Assembly: GCA_030669265.1 (NCBI GenBank)
Contig: DAOVDY010000070.1
Location: 1-5,424 of the forward strand
Length of the DNA: 5,424 nt
DNA from: Desulfobacteraceae bacterium
Lineage (GTDB): Bacteria; Desulfobacterota; DSM-4660; Desulfatiglandales; B25-G16
Direction of reading: 5' to 3'
The notes beneath the pieces are model-generated. The model saw only the letters and a program-made list of their open reading frames with translations. It searched no databases and was not told the DNA's origin. The stretch's first letter is position 1; each line of letters starts with the position of its first letter. Shown in pieces: positions 1-5,354 of the stretch. The translations under genes were made by a program, and so were the position numbers.

Positions 1-141
1 TCAAATTGTGTTCAGGTAATGGGATCGTATGGATATTCTAAAGAATATCCGGTAGAAAAGTATATGAGGGATGCAAAGATAGTACAGATATATCTTGGTC
101 CGAACGAGATGCTACAACAGCTTATCGGGGAAAGTCTTTAA
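1..141 (+). CDS. Acyl-CoA dehydrogenase, C-terminal fragment (5' end outside window)
   Basis: The frame is open from base 1 and ends at TAA 139-141, giving the last 46 residues. They match the C-terminal helical domain of FAD-dependent acyl-CoA dehydrogenases. A GSYGY segment (residues 8-12) is followed by EYPVEKYMRDAKI (15-27) and then QIYLGPNE (29-36), a block characteristic of this family. Such enzymes are cytosolic and introduce the alpha,beta double bond into acyl-CoA, passing electrons to ETF. In the MCAD/SCAD-type arrangement the catalytic base is the Glu of an IYEGT motif. Here that position is Leu32 (codon 94-96). The base must therefore lie elsewhere, as in isovaleryl-CoA or long-chain dehydrogenases, or the chemistry differs. 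Substrate cannot be judged from this tail. The gene converges on the ADP-ribosylglycohydrolase gene, and the two stop codons overlap. Family assignment is firm; subfamily is open. Confidence 0.9.
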   Translation, partial: SNCVQVMGSYGYSKEYPVEKYMRDAKIVQIYLGPNEMLQQLIGESL

Positions 142-1064
142 TCAACCGGTCTGACCTTTGATAGCCTCAATGCTAAATCCTCAATGTAAGATCGATTCTC
201 AAGTTTTTGACTCCATGATTGAGGTATAGATTCAATACCTAAATAAGCTCCTGAGATAGCACAGGCCATTGCGCCGAGGGTATCCCTGTCGCCACCATGT
301 AAGGTAGCGCAAAAAAGACAATCCTCAAATGATTTGGGATGGTGCAGAAAGGAGAAGAGGGCAAATGGCATAGATTCATGCACTGCAACCGTGCGACCAA
401 GTTGCTCTGCTGCGAAAGATGGAGGGCCCTGCGCATTGATTAGTTTCTGAACACGTAGCATTTTTTCTTCTATCTGAGGGGTTATGGCGGAATCAATCAA
501 TGTATCCATAAATGCCTTATATGGGAATGCTTCCTTTGGATCAAGCTTCATTGCACAAGAAATAGCCCTTGCCTGGACTGCGGCACCGTCTTTACCCACT
601 GGATGTGCATGGGTAACAGAGGCAGACATGCATGCCTTTTCATAGAGATCAGGGGAGTCGTGAAAAAAGAGTCCTACAGGAACAATCCTCATGGCAGCTC
701 CATTACCAAGGGAACCTGTATTTCCAAATAAACTCCTCGCAGCCTCAGCATAGGTAATGCTTAACTGTTCAACCATTGAGAATATAGTTGGCGGTCCCGA
801 GGCATAGCCCCGCCATGGCTCACGCTCATAGTTATATCTGAATGTTTCTCCCAGATCGTGTTGATCAAGACAACTCTTTTTTATAATAGATTCTGCAAGG
901 CCAATGGACATGGCTGTATCATCAGTATAGCTGAACTCCTTTGATTTGTCTAACTGGATACAAAGGTCATCTTTTTTACGATATTGGAAGGCAAGTTCAC
1001 CAATTGCATCGCCGAGAGCGCTACCAACCATACCACCAAGGTACTTTGTCTGGATATCAGTCAT
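138..1064 (-). CDS. ADP-ribosylglycohydrolase family protein (ARH3/DraG-like)
   Basis: This 308-residue protein is full length for the family. Members are cytosolic, all-helical, dinuclear Mg2+ hydrolases that remove ADP-ribose from proteins, from poly(ADP-ribose) or from small acceptors. The signature blocks are in order. GDAIGE is at residues 18-23, with Glu23 at the place of human ARH3 Glu41. The metal-binding YTDDTAMS is at 46-53 (Thr47, Asp48, Asp49). GNGAAMR is at 120-126 and THAHP at 151-155. The C-terminal metal site is GGDRDT at 257-262 (Asp259, Asp261, Thr262), followed by a Gly/Ala-rich helix ending in GAYLG. All expected metal ligands are present, so the enzyme is probably active. 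The ATG at 1064 has only a weak purine stretch (ATGGA) before it, but the N-terminus fits the family start. No ADP-ribosyltransferase or nitrogenase gene is next to it, so a DraG role in nitrogenase control is not supported and its target is unknown. Confidence 0.93.
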   Translation of the reverse strand: MTDIQTKYLGGMVGSALGDAIGELAFQYRKKDDLCIQLDKSKEFSYTDDTAMSIGLAESIIKKSCLDQHDLGETFRYNYEREPWRGYASGPPTIFSMVEQLSITYAEAARSLFGNTGSLGNGAAMRIVPVGLFFHDSPDLYEKACMSASVTHAHPVGKDGAAVQARAISCAMKLDPKEAFPYKAFMDTLIDSAITPQIEEKMLRVQKLINAQGPPSFAAEQLGRTVAVHESMPFALFSFLHHPKSFEDCLFCATLHGGDRDTLGAMACAISGAYLGIESIPQSWSQKLENRSYIEDLALRLSKVRPVD

Positions 1065-1229
1065 GTAATTCCATTTTTAATTTATTTTTTAGTTCATTTC
1101 AACAGGCGATTTGCAAATATCAACGTACACTATAATTACTTTTCCTTTCTTTTTTGTGCAGATTTTGATATTGGCGAACATGTTCCAAGATAAAGGCAAG
1201 GTTTTGCAATATCCTATACGTAACCAATC

Positions 1230-1259
1230 TTGATATTTCTTTTAATATTGCTCTTCAAT
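1230..1259 (+). promoter_or_regulatory. Weak candidate sigma70-type promoter for the DUF456 gene
   Basis: TTGATA (1230-1235) matches five of six -35 consensus bases. It is followed after 18 bp by TTCAAT (1254-1259), four of six at -10. Initiation would fall near 1266, about 17 bases before the ATG at 1283. The region is AT-rich, so such matches arise by chance. The rest of the 1065-1282 divergent spacer holds a 10-bp palindrome ATTTGCAAAT (1109-1118) but no clear promoter for the - strand gene. Confidence 0.22.
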
Positions 1260-1282
1260 AAATCAATAGAAGCCCGACTTTG

Positions 1283-1687
1283 ATGATTGTATTGATAATC
1301 CTTGGACTACTTTTCGCAGTAATTGGCCTCATTGGTTGCATTTTACCTATTATTCCGGGACCTCCTCTCAGTTTTTTCGCCTTAATTATTCTTTCCTATG
1401 CCAAAAATTGGGAACCATTTAGTACAATATTTTTGATTATTATGGCAGGCTTGACTATAGTGGTTACTATTTTCGACTATGTGGTTCCTGCAATTGAGGC
1501 AAAAAGATATGGGGCATCCAAACTAGGTGTTTGGGGTTCAATTATCGGAATGCTATTTGGGCTTTTTATCTTCCCGCCCTGGGGAATGCTCATCGGCGCA
1601 ATTACAGGAGCACTGGCTGGAGAACTGGCAGGTGGAAAAAAGGAAAAAAAGGCCTTGCGAGCAGGATGGGGTGTTGATCCTGTCTAA
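1283..1687 (+). CDS. DUF456 family small integral membrane protein, apparently shortened at the C-terminus
   Basis: The 134-residue protein is very hydrophobic with glycine-rich helices and fits DUF456, a family of unknown function in the inner membrane. Features seen are a first helix at about 2-20 (ending GLIGCILP), the short PGPPLS turn near 25-30, a helix pair to about residue 64, and FDY near 64-66. The diagnostic RYGASKLGVWG block (about 74-84) comes next, followed by glycine-rich helices ending GALAGELAGGKKEKKALRAGWG. Family members I know continue from here with another GxxLGxxLK-type hydrophobic helix and reach about 155-165 residues. This one stops after VDPV, so the last helix is missing. 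TTG at 1280 directly precedes ATG at 1283 and could add one residue; ATG is preferred. The RBS is weak (AGAAG at 1268-1272). It stands alone between a divergent gene and the transporter 97 bp downstream. Confidence 0.85.
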   Translation: MIVLIILGLLFAVIGLIGCILPIIPGPPLSFFALIILSYAKNWEPFSTIFLIIMAGLTIVVTIFDYVVPAIEAKRYGASKLGVWGSIIGMLFGLFIFPPWGMLIGAITGALAGELAGGKKEKKALRAGWGVDPV

Positions 1688-1750
1688 TGCTCTATCACAT
1701 TTTGTGCAGTCAATGGGGTTCACTCCATAGTTTGATCCTTAACAGTAAGA

Positions 1751-1777
1751 AAAGATAGCAAAGTTAGGGAAAGTTAG
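1751..1777 (+). repeat. Three short direct repeats AAAG(A/T)TAG before the transporter start
   Basis: AAAGATAG (1751-1758), AAAGTTAG (1760-1767) and AAAGTTAG (1770-1777) are spaced 9 and 10 bp apart, about one helical turn. They lie just before the ATG at 1785 and overlap the only Shine-Dalgarno-like stretch (AGGGA, 1766-1770). The spacing could suit a regulator binding one face of the DNA or affect ribosome access, but the repeats are short and may be chance. Confidence 0.4.
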
Positions 1778-1784
1778 CTTAAAA

Positions 1785-3068
1785 ATGATCGGAAACAGTA
1801 AGGTTATCAATAAAGGGAGAGGGTTTTACGGTTGGATAGCGCTGACAGGAGCGATGTTAGTGTATTTTACCACAAGTGGCACCTTCTTTTACTCATATGG
1901 CGTGTTCCTTCCAGCGATGTGCAACGAATATGGCTGGAGCCGAGCCTTAGTGGGTGGCGGGCTCTCCGTAGCTTTGCTGGCATTTGGATTGCCCAGTCCA
2001 CTGATAGGGGCATCTATTGCTAGGTTTGGGCCAAGGGCTAACATAGTCTTTGGCAATCTACTTGTGGTCGTTGGGCTAGCCGGAATGTCCATTACTACAG
2101 AGGTATGGCAAATCTATCTTTTTTACGGTATTCTGGTGGGATTGGGAAGCGGCTTTGGACTGTATTTGACTTGTACCACGGTGGTCAATAACTGGTTTAT
2201 TAGAAAGCGGTCCCTGGGAATGGGGCTAGTTATATCGGCAGGGGGCTTGGGCGGTTTTACCTTCCCACTCCTGGCAACATGGCTGATTTCCAATATCGGA
2301 TTGCAAATGGCTTGGCTGGCCCTGGCTATAATACAACTCGCCTGCGCTGTACTGATTGGCGGGCTGATTTTGGTTAGAAACAGACCGGAGGATATGGGGC
2401 AGTTACCCGATGGCATATCTAACGCACATGCCAATGAGATAGAAGAGGAAAATGGTCATGCCTCACGGGTCTACCAGTGTCCCATGGATTGGCAAACAAG
2501 GCAGGCCATACGAAAACCTACCACTTGGTTAATCACAACCCTGTGTGCCGCCAACTTCTTGGCTATAGGCACGGTGACTGCGCATCAAGTGGCATATCTG
2601 AAGGATATAGGTTTTTCTCCCATTGTGGCAGCAATGGCCCTGGCCCTTATTCCGGGAATGAGCATATTAGGAAGACTGGGGTTTGGCTTTTTAGGGGTTA
2701 GGTTTGAAGTGAGGCATTTAGCTATTGCCAGCTTTATTATTCAGGTGACAGCACTGATAATCCTATTAACCAACAAGAATTTGCTCTTAATCTACATCTA
2801 CGCTGCGCTCTTTGGTATCAGCTATGGGGCACTGGTTGTAGCCCTGCCCACATTCATTGGGGCATACTACGGGCGTGTCCATTATGCCCAAATCCTGGGA
2901 CTTATATTTCCTCTGGCTATTATTGCTGAGTCCGCAGGCCCGATAATTGCTGGGGCCATCAATGACGCTATGGGGACCTACATACCAGCCTTTGCAATAA
3001 TAACCAGTTTCAGCACGCTGGGGCTGGTATGTGCCATGCTCGCTTATCCACCCAAGTTACCTGAATGA
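1785..3068 (+). CDS. MFS transporter of the monocarboxylate / oxalate-formate antiporter type
   Basis: This 427-residue inner-membrane carrier has about 12 hydrophobic helices in two six-helix halves. They are joined by a charged cytoplasmic loop at roughly 211-248, rich in Asn, Glu and His. Marks of the OFA/MCT-like branch include FYGW (14-17) before helix 1, YGWSRA (49-54) after it, and a degenerate MFS motif A, GASIARFGPR (75-84). NNWFIRKRSLGMG (135-147) precedes helix 5, and RNRPEDMGQLPDG (198-210) ends the first half. The second-half copy of motif A reads GRLGFGFLG. Relatives move small carboxylates by proton symport or anion exchange; the substrate here cannot be read from sequence. The ATG at 1785 is chosen because it leaves a normal short N-terminal tail before FYGW. 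Its Shine-Dalgarno (AGGGA) is 14 bases away, longer than ideal. The gene is intact and separated from both neighbours, so it is probably transcribed alone or read through from DUF456. Confidence 0.92.
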   Translation: MIGNSKVINKGRGFYGWIALTGAMLVYFTTSGTFFYSYGVFLPAMCNEYGWSRALVGGGLSVALLAFGLPSPLIGASIARFGPRANIVFGNLLVVVGLAGMSITTEVWQIYLFYGILVGLGSGFGLYLTCTTVVNNWFIRKRSLGMGLVISAGGLGGFTFPLLATWLISNIGLQMAWLALAIIQLACAVLIGGLILVRNRPEDMGQLPDGISNAHANEIEEENGHASRVYQCPMDWQTRQAIRKPTTWLITTLCAANFLAIGTVTAHQVAYLKDIGFSPIVAAMALALIPGMSILGRLGFGFLGVRFEVRHLAIASFIIQVTALIILLTNKNLLLIYIYAALFGISYGALVVALPTFIGAYYGRVHYAQILGLIFPLAIIAESAGPIIAGAINDAMGTYIPAFAIITSFSTLGLVCAMLAYPPKLPE

Positions 3069-3071
3069 GCT

Positions 3072-3142
3072 AAGGAGAACTTATCAGAATGTACATATAT
3101 TGTGTACAACTCCTCCAACCCAAAAATATTGCTTTCTGCTGA
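3072..3142 (+). other. Strong orphan Shine-Dalgarno with a 17-codon reading frame (possible gene remnant)
   Basis: AAGGAG (3072-3077) begins three bases after the transporter stop and is followed after 11 bases by ATG 3089-3091. The frame encodes MYIYCVQLLQPKNIAFC and stops at TGA 3140-3142. A different frame stays open from there to about 3200 (reading ...LLRPERIEKANNFS...), so a frameshifted remnant of a downstream operon gene is conceivable. I recognise no family. It could also be a short leader peptide or chance. Confidence 0.25.
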
Positions 3143-3173
3143 GGCCGGAAAGAATTGAAAAGGCCAACAATTT

Positions 3174-3210
3174 TAGTATACTATCAGTAACTAATTACTG
3201 ACCCGTTTTT
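3174..3210 (+). terminator. Two abutting dyads followed by CCCGTTTTT (possible terminator or operator)
   Basis: TAGTATACTA (3174-3183) is a perfect 10-bp palindrome. It is directly followed by a 7-bp stem, TCAGTAA (3184-3190) and TTACTGA (3195-3201), with the loop CTAA. Bases 3202-3210 read CCCGTTTTT. The stem is AT-rich and the T run begins four bases after it, so as a factor-independent terminator for the transporter it would be weak. A protein-binding operator is an alternative. Confidence 0.3.
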
Positions 3211-3225
3211 CCCATTCCCACCTTT

Positions 3226-3267
3226 AAAAGCAAGTATAATTCACTAAAAAGCAAGATTAATTCCTCA
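3226..3267 (+). repeat. Imperfect 21-bp tandem duplication
   Basis: Two adjacent 21-base units, 3226-3246 and 3247-3267, share AAAAGCAAG, then differ at two bases, then share TAATTC. Overall 16 of 21 positions agree. It lies in non-coding DNA. A short slippage duplication that has since drifted is the simplest reading. Confidence 0.5.
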
Positions 3268-3470
3268 TAATTAGGTATTTCTTTCCATATATCTTCTACG
3301 CCTTCTCCTTACTATTGAGCTAACTATTTAGATCTAAGTATTTTTTACACAGGAATTTGTTCTTGTTTTTCTATTATAGCTATGCATAATATCATCAGAT
3401 TGTTCGGGATTGGAATTTAGACTCTTAAATAGTTATTTACAAAGCGGCTACTTATCTAAATCGAGAATCA

Positions 3471-3605
3471 TTATTTCAAACAGGATAAATTGGGCTCAAA
3501 TTTTAATTGGCATATCTGCGTAAATTGTTGGATCGCTGATATATTTGATGAAGACAAAAAGAGGTATACGTGGTAATCTTCTGCAGTTTCAAGTGGGTAT
3601 CCCAT
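3471..3605 (-). CDS. Possible small protein or gene fragment of unknown function (44 aa)
   Basis: An ATG at 3605 opens 44 codons ending at TAA 3473-3471. The frame begins MGYPLETAEDYHVYLFLSS and its composition looks more protein-like than the flanking AT-rich DNA, with somewhat higher G+C. The frame is open a little further upstream (reading GLLFEDHLI), with a possible TTG start, until an in-frame stop about 10 codons before the ATG. No clear Shine-Dalgarno precedes the ATG, and I recognise no family. It runs divergently from the PilZ gene 42 bp away. A gene remnant or a chance frame is as likely as a real gene; the + strand across the same stretch also has an open frame without an ATG. Confidence 0.2.
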   Translation of the reverse strand: MGYPLETAEDYHVYLFLSSSNISAIQQFTQICQLKFEPNLSCLK

Positions 3606-3647
3606 AATTAAATGATCTTCAAATAACAAACCTTAGAATCTAAATCC

Positions 3648-4013
3648 ATGAAGCCTAAAAATATCGATGTAGAACACAGAAAACATCTCCGTATAAATGA
3701 ACGATTACAGTTTAAAGTTAAGGCAGAAGATTTTGATGCTGTCACTGAGACGATAAATCTGAGTTGTCGTGGGGCATATTGTCAGCTGAATAAGTATATT
3801 CCCATAATGACTAATCTTAAGATATCCTTGGCGTTACCTTATAGTAATCAATGGAATGAATTTAAGTATGCAGAATGTAATGGAGTAGTGGTAAGGGTTG
3901 AGGAGGTTTTATCTGAAGCTAATGTGGGTGGTGTATATAATACAGCTATTTATTTTAATGAGATTGAGGAATCTGAGAAGGAGAAGATAGAGAATTTTTT
4001 CGAAAAACATTGA
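3648..4013 (+). CDS. Single-domain PilZ protein (probable c-di-GMP receptor)
   Basis: The 121-residue soluble protein is a stand-alone PilZ beta-barrel. The bipartite c-di-GMP binding signature is present. RKHLR at 11-15 supplies the RxxxR arginines, and NLSCRG at 37-42 fits (D/N)xSxxG. After it come AYC, then alternating hydrophobic strands (LKISLALP, NGVVVRVEE, YNTAIYFNEI) and a charged C-terminal helix (EESEKEKIENFFEKH). Such proteins bind cyclic di-GMP and change partner interactions, often in motility, secretion or polysaccharide synthesis, but lone PilZ domains can have other partners. The ATG at 3648 places the RxxxR motif at the usual distance from the N-terminus. No Shine-Dalgarno is evident upstream, which is odd beside the YitT gene. 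No diguanylate cyclase, phosphodiesterase or output gene is nearby to suggest a target. Binding residues are intact, so ligand binding is likely. Confidence 0.88.
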   Translation: MKPKNIDVEHRKHLRINERLQFKVKAEDFDAVTETINLSCRGAYCQLNKYIPIMTNLKISLALPYSNQWNEFKYAECNGVVVRVEEVLSEANVGGVYNTAIYFNEIEESEKEKIENFFEKH

Positions 4014-4154
4014 CTTAAGGAAATAGGGATAGCCAAGCAATTCGATTATACATGGTTAGCCTGATTATGAATAAATAAGAAAACGAGAAAATTGTAGCTT
4101 TTAATTTAGAAATAATTATAAGAAAACTTTGATGAGCTACTTGTTGGGTTTTGA

Positions 4155-4373
4155 TTAAAGAATCTTTAATAAAATTGATTTCAGAGCAGGCATTTTTCCT
4201 TTGACACGCAACTCTATTTTTTCTACACCTCTTCTGCCATAATCTGGAAAAAATATCCTGACACTTTGTGAAGGTTTGGCTGGACATAGTGTATGCATAT
4301 CAATTGACATAACAGTGCCTATCCATCTTCCATCGTAAGAGGGCTCGTTTTTTGCCAATAATCTAGCCCTCAT
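4155..4373 (-). CDS. Doubtful small protein of unknown function (72 aa)
   Basis: The ATG at 4373 opens 72 codons ending at TAA 4157-4155. The predicted protein is basic and begins MRARLLAKNEPSYDGRWIG. It then has a VRIFFPDYGRRG stretch and a Lys/Leu-rich end. Its composition is credible for a protein and its span matches the locally raised G+C. Against it, the Shine-Dalgarno is weak (AAAGATAA right before the ATG), I recognise no family, and its start overlaps the best candidate promoter of the YitT gene. If real it is divergent from yitT-like 4411-5343, with 37 bp between the starts. It may also be the N-terminal part of a decayed gene. Confidence 0.3.
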   Translation of the reverse strand: MRARLLAKNEPSYDGRWIGTVMSIDMHTLCPAKPSQSVRIFFPDYGRRGVEKIELRVKGKMPALKSILLKIL

Positions 4374-4380
4374 TTATCTT
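4352..4380 (+). promoter_or_regulatory. Candidate sigma70-type promoter of the YitT-family gene
   Basis: TTGCCA (4352-4357, five of six at -35) is followed after 17 bp by TATCTT (4375-4380, four of six at -10). Initiation near 4387 would leave a short leader of about 24 bases before the ATG at 4411. Spacing is ideal, but the match is only moderate. Confidence 0.4.
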
Positions 4381-4396
4381 TACATACTTAAAATCT

Positions 4397-4402
4397 AAGA
4401 GG
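4397..4402 (+). promoter_or_regulatory. Ribosome binding site of the YitT-family gene
   Basis: AAGAGG lies eight bases before the ATG at 4411 and fixes that start. It is the clearest gene-linked Shine-Dalgarno in the window. Confidence 0.7.
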
Positions 4403-4410
4403 CAATTTCT

Positions 4411-5343
4411 ATGGAAAACATATTATCTCCTAAAAAACAGACGGTCTCAGCTAAGAAGCGTGTAATAGTCCCACGGTGGTATAGCCGATTTATCCCTGGA
4501 TTTCTTAAACAGGTACTCTGGAATCTGTGTCTTATCTGCTTGGGGAGCGTGCTGGTTGCTGTGGCCATCAACGGGATCTTGATACCCCATCAATTTGTAA
4601 GCGGCGGATTCACAGGTGTCGCCCTGGTTATCCACTATCTCTTTCAATCCTTCCCGTTGTCGTGGCTCTACTTCCTATTAAATGTGCCTATTTTCGTTCT
4701 GGGGTGGACATTCGTGGGGAGGCGTTTCTTCCTCTATAGCATCTTGGGGATGGTGGTCTTCTCAGCAGCGATTGCTTGGGTTCATGTGCCTGTTCCCATC
4801 CACGACAAGATCCTGAGCGCTATTCTGGCAGGTATCATCACAGGGATCGGAGCAGGGATTATACTGAGGTCAATGGGGTCATCAGGCGGCACGGACATTC
4901 TTTCGGTCATTTTAGTTAACCGCTTCTCCATTCGCATCGGAAACACAATGCTTGCCTTCAACGCTATTGTACTCACAGCAGCTTCACTTATCTTCTCGTT
5001 GGATACAGCACTTTACACGCTGATTTATATCTACGTATCTTCCCAAATTATCAACATTGTGCTAACAGGACTCAGTCAAAGAAAGGCCGTTTTTATCATC
5101 TCTCCCAAATGGCAAGAGATTTCCCGGGAGGTCCTTGATAAGGTAGGGAGGGGGGTAACGTTTATCAGGGGTCAAGGAGGATACTCGGGCCAAGACGAGC
5201 AGATTCTATACACTGTTATCACTTTAAGGGAATTACATCGAATCAAGAATATAATCCGACAAGTGGATACAAATGCCTTTGTGGTGGTGCATAACACTCT
5301 TGAGGTGATGGGACATCGCATTGGCAACCAGCCCCACTGGTAA
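4411..5343 (+). CDS. YitT family membrane protein with C-terminal DUF2179 domain
   Basis: This 310-residue protein has a basic N-terminal tail (residues 1-33), five or six membrane helices up to about 221, and a soluble C-terminal DUF2179 domain (about 225-303). It is the standard YitT layout. The membrane part carries the family's internal duplication. SGGFTG (64-69) leads into a helix pair ending LLNVPIF. The same order returns as GSSGGTD (156-162), leading into a helix pair containing MLAFNAIVL (180-188). The DUF2179 part holds VFIISPKWQEIS, GRGVTFIRGQGGYSG, a TVITLREL strand and VDTNAFVVVHNTLEVMG. The biochemical role of YitT proteins is not settled, so no substrate is proposed; they sit in the cytoplasmic membrane with the DUF2179 domain likely facing the cytoplasm. 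The start at 4411 has an AAGAGG site eight bases upstream. Length is slightly above the usual 280-300 because of the N-terminal tail. It appears intact and monocistronic. Confidence 0.93.
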   Translation: MENILSPKKQTVSAKKRVIVPRWYSRFIPGFLKQVLWNLCLICLGSVLVAVAINGILIPHQFVSGGFTGVALVIHYLFQSFPLSWLYFLLNVPIFVLGWTFVGRRFFLYSILGMVVFSAAIAWVHVPVPIHDKILSAILAGIITGIGAGIILRSMGSSGGTDILSVILVNRFSIRIGNTMLAFNAIVLTAASLIFSLDTALYTLIYIYVSSQIINIVLTGLSQRKAVFIISPKWQEISREVLDKVGRGVTFIRGQGGYSGQDEQILYTVITLRELHRIKNIIRQVDTNAFVVVHNTLEVMGHRIGNQPHW

Positions 5344-5354
5344 GCTATTCTAGA

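Larger units (their letters stand above)
3069..3647. other. 579-bp AT-rich gap between the transporter and PilZ genes
   Basis: No gene of normal size is present on either strand. A hand count of 3241-3360 gives about 29% G+C, rising to about 36% in 3481-3600. Visible structure includes an orphan Shine-Dalgarno with a 17-codon frame, the interrupted dyad GTACA-N7-TGTAC (3091-3107), two abutting dyads at 3174-3201, a 21-bp tandem repeat at 3226-3267 and a 44-codon frame on the - strand at 3471-3605. A promoter for the PilZ gene must lie here or further upstream, but I could not find a well-spaced -35/-10 pair. The gap may be the scar of one or more lost genes. Confidence 0.6.
4014..4410. other. 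397-bp gap between the PilZ and YitT genes
   Basis: Hand counts give about 27.5% G+C for 4021-4140 but about 39% for 4201-4380, so the second part may be or have been coding. It contains a 7-bp AT-rich stem with a 3-base loop, ATTAAAG-AAT-CTTTAAT (4154-4170), without a T run after it. It also contains a 72-codon frame on the - strand and, near its end, the likely promoter and RBS of the YitT gene. No good terminator for the PilZ gene is seen. Confidence 0.55.

Noticed and set aside
138..1064. Assignment of the ADP-ribosylglycohydrolase as DraG
   Set aside because: No draT or nitrogenase gene is nearby and the motifs fit the wider ARH3-like family, so the specific name is not justified.
1131..1136. 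Perfect TATAAT on the + strand in the divergent spacer
   Set aside because: The best upstream -35 match, TTGCAA (1111-1116), is only 14 bp away, too short for sigma70, and the hexamer is about 150 bp from the DUF456 start.
1527..1730. Alternative + frame overlapping the end of the DUF456 gene as a frameshifted continuation
   Set aside because: It does not resemble the hydrophobic glycine-rich C-terminus of the family, so a simple frameshift is not supported.
1889..2434. Minus-strand frames inside the transporter gene
   Set aside because: They are antisense shadows of a clear MFS coding sequence, with proline/serine-rich translations typical of such shadows and no family resemblance.
4015..4287. 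90-codon minus-strand frame after the PilZ gene
   Set aside because: It covers the most AT-rich part of the gap, its translation is Lys/Ile/Ser/Phe-rich and low in quality, and it conflicts with the better 72-codon frame. It is kept only as a possible frameshifted tail.
4304..4309. Perfect TTGACA before the YitT gene
   Set aside because: No -10-like hexamer lies 16-19 bp downstream; the region there reads CTTCCATC.
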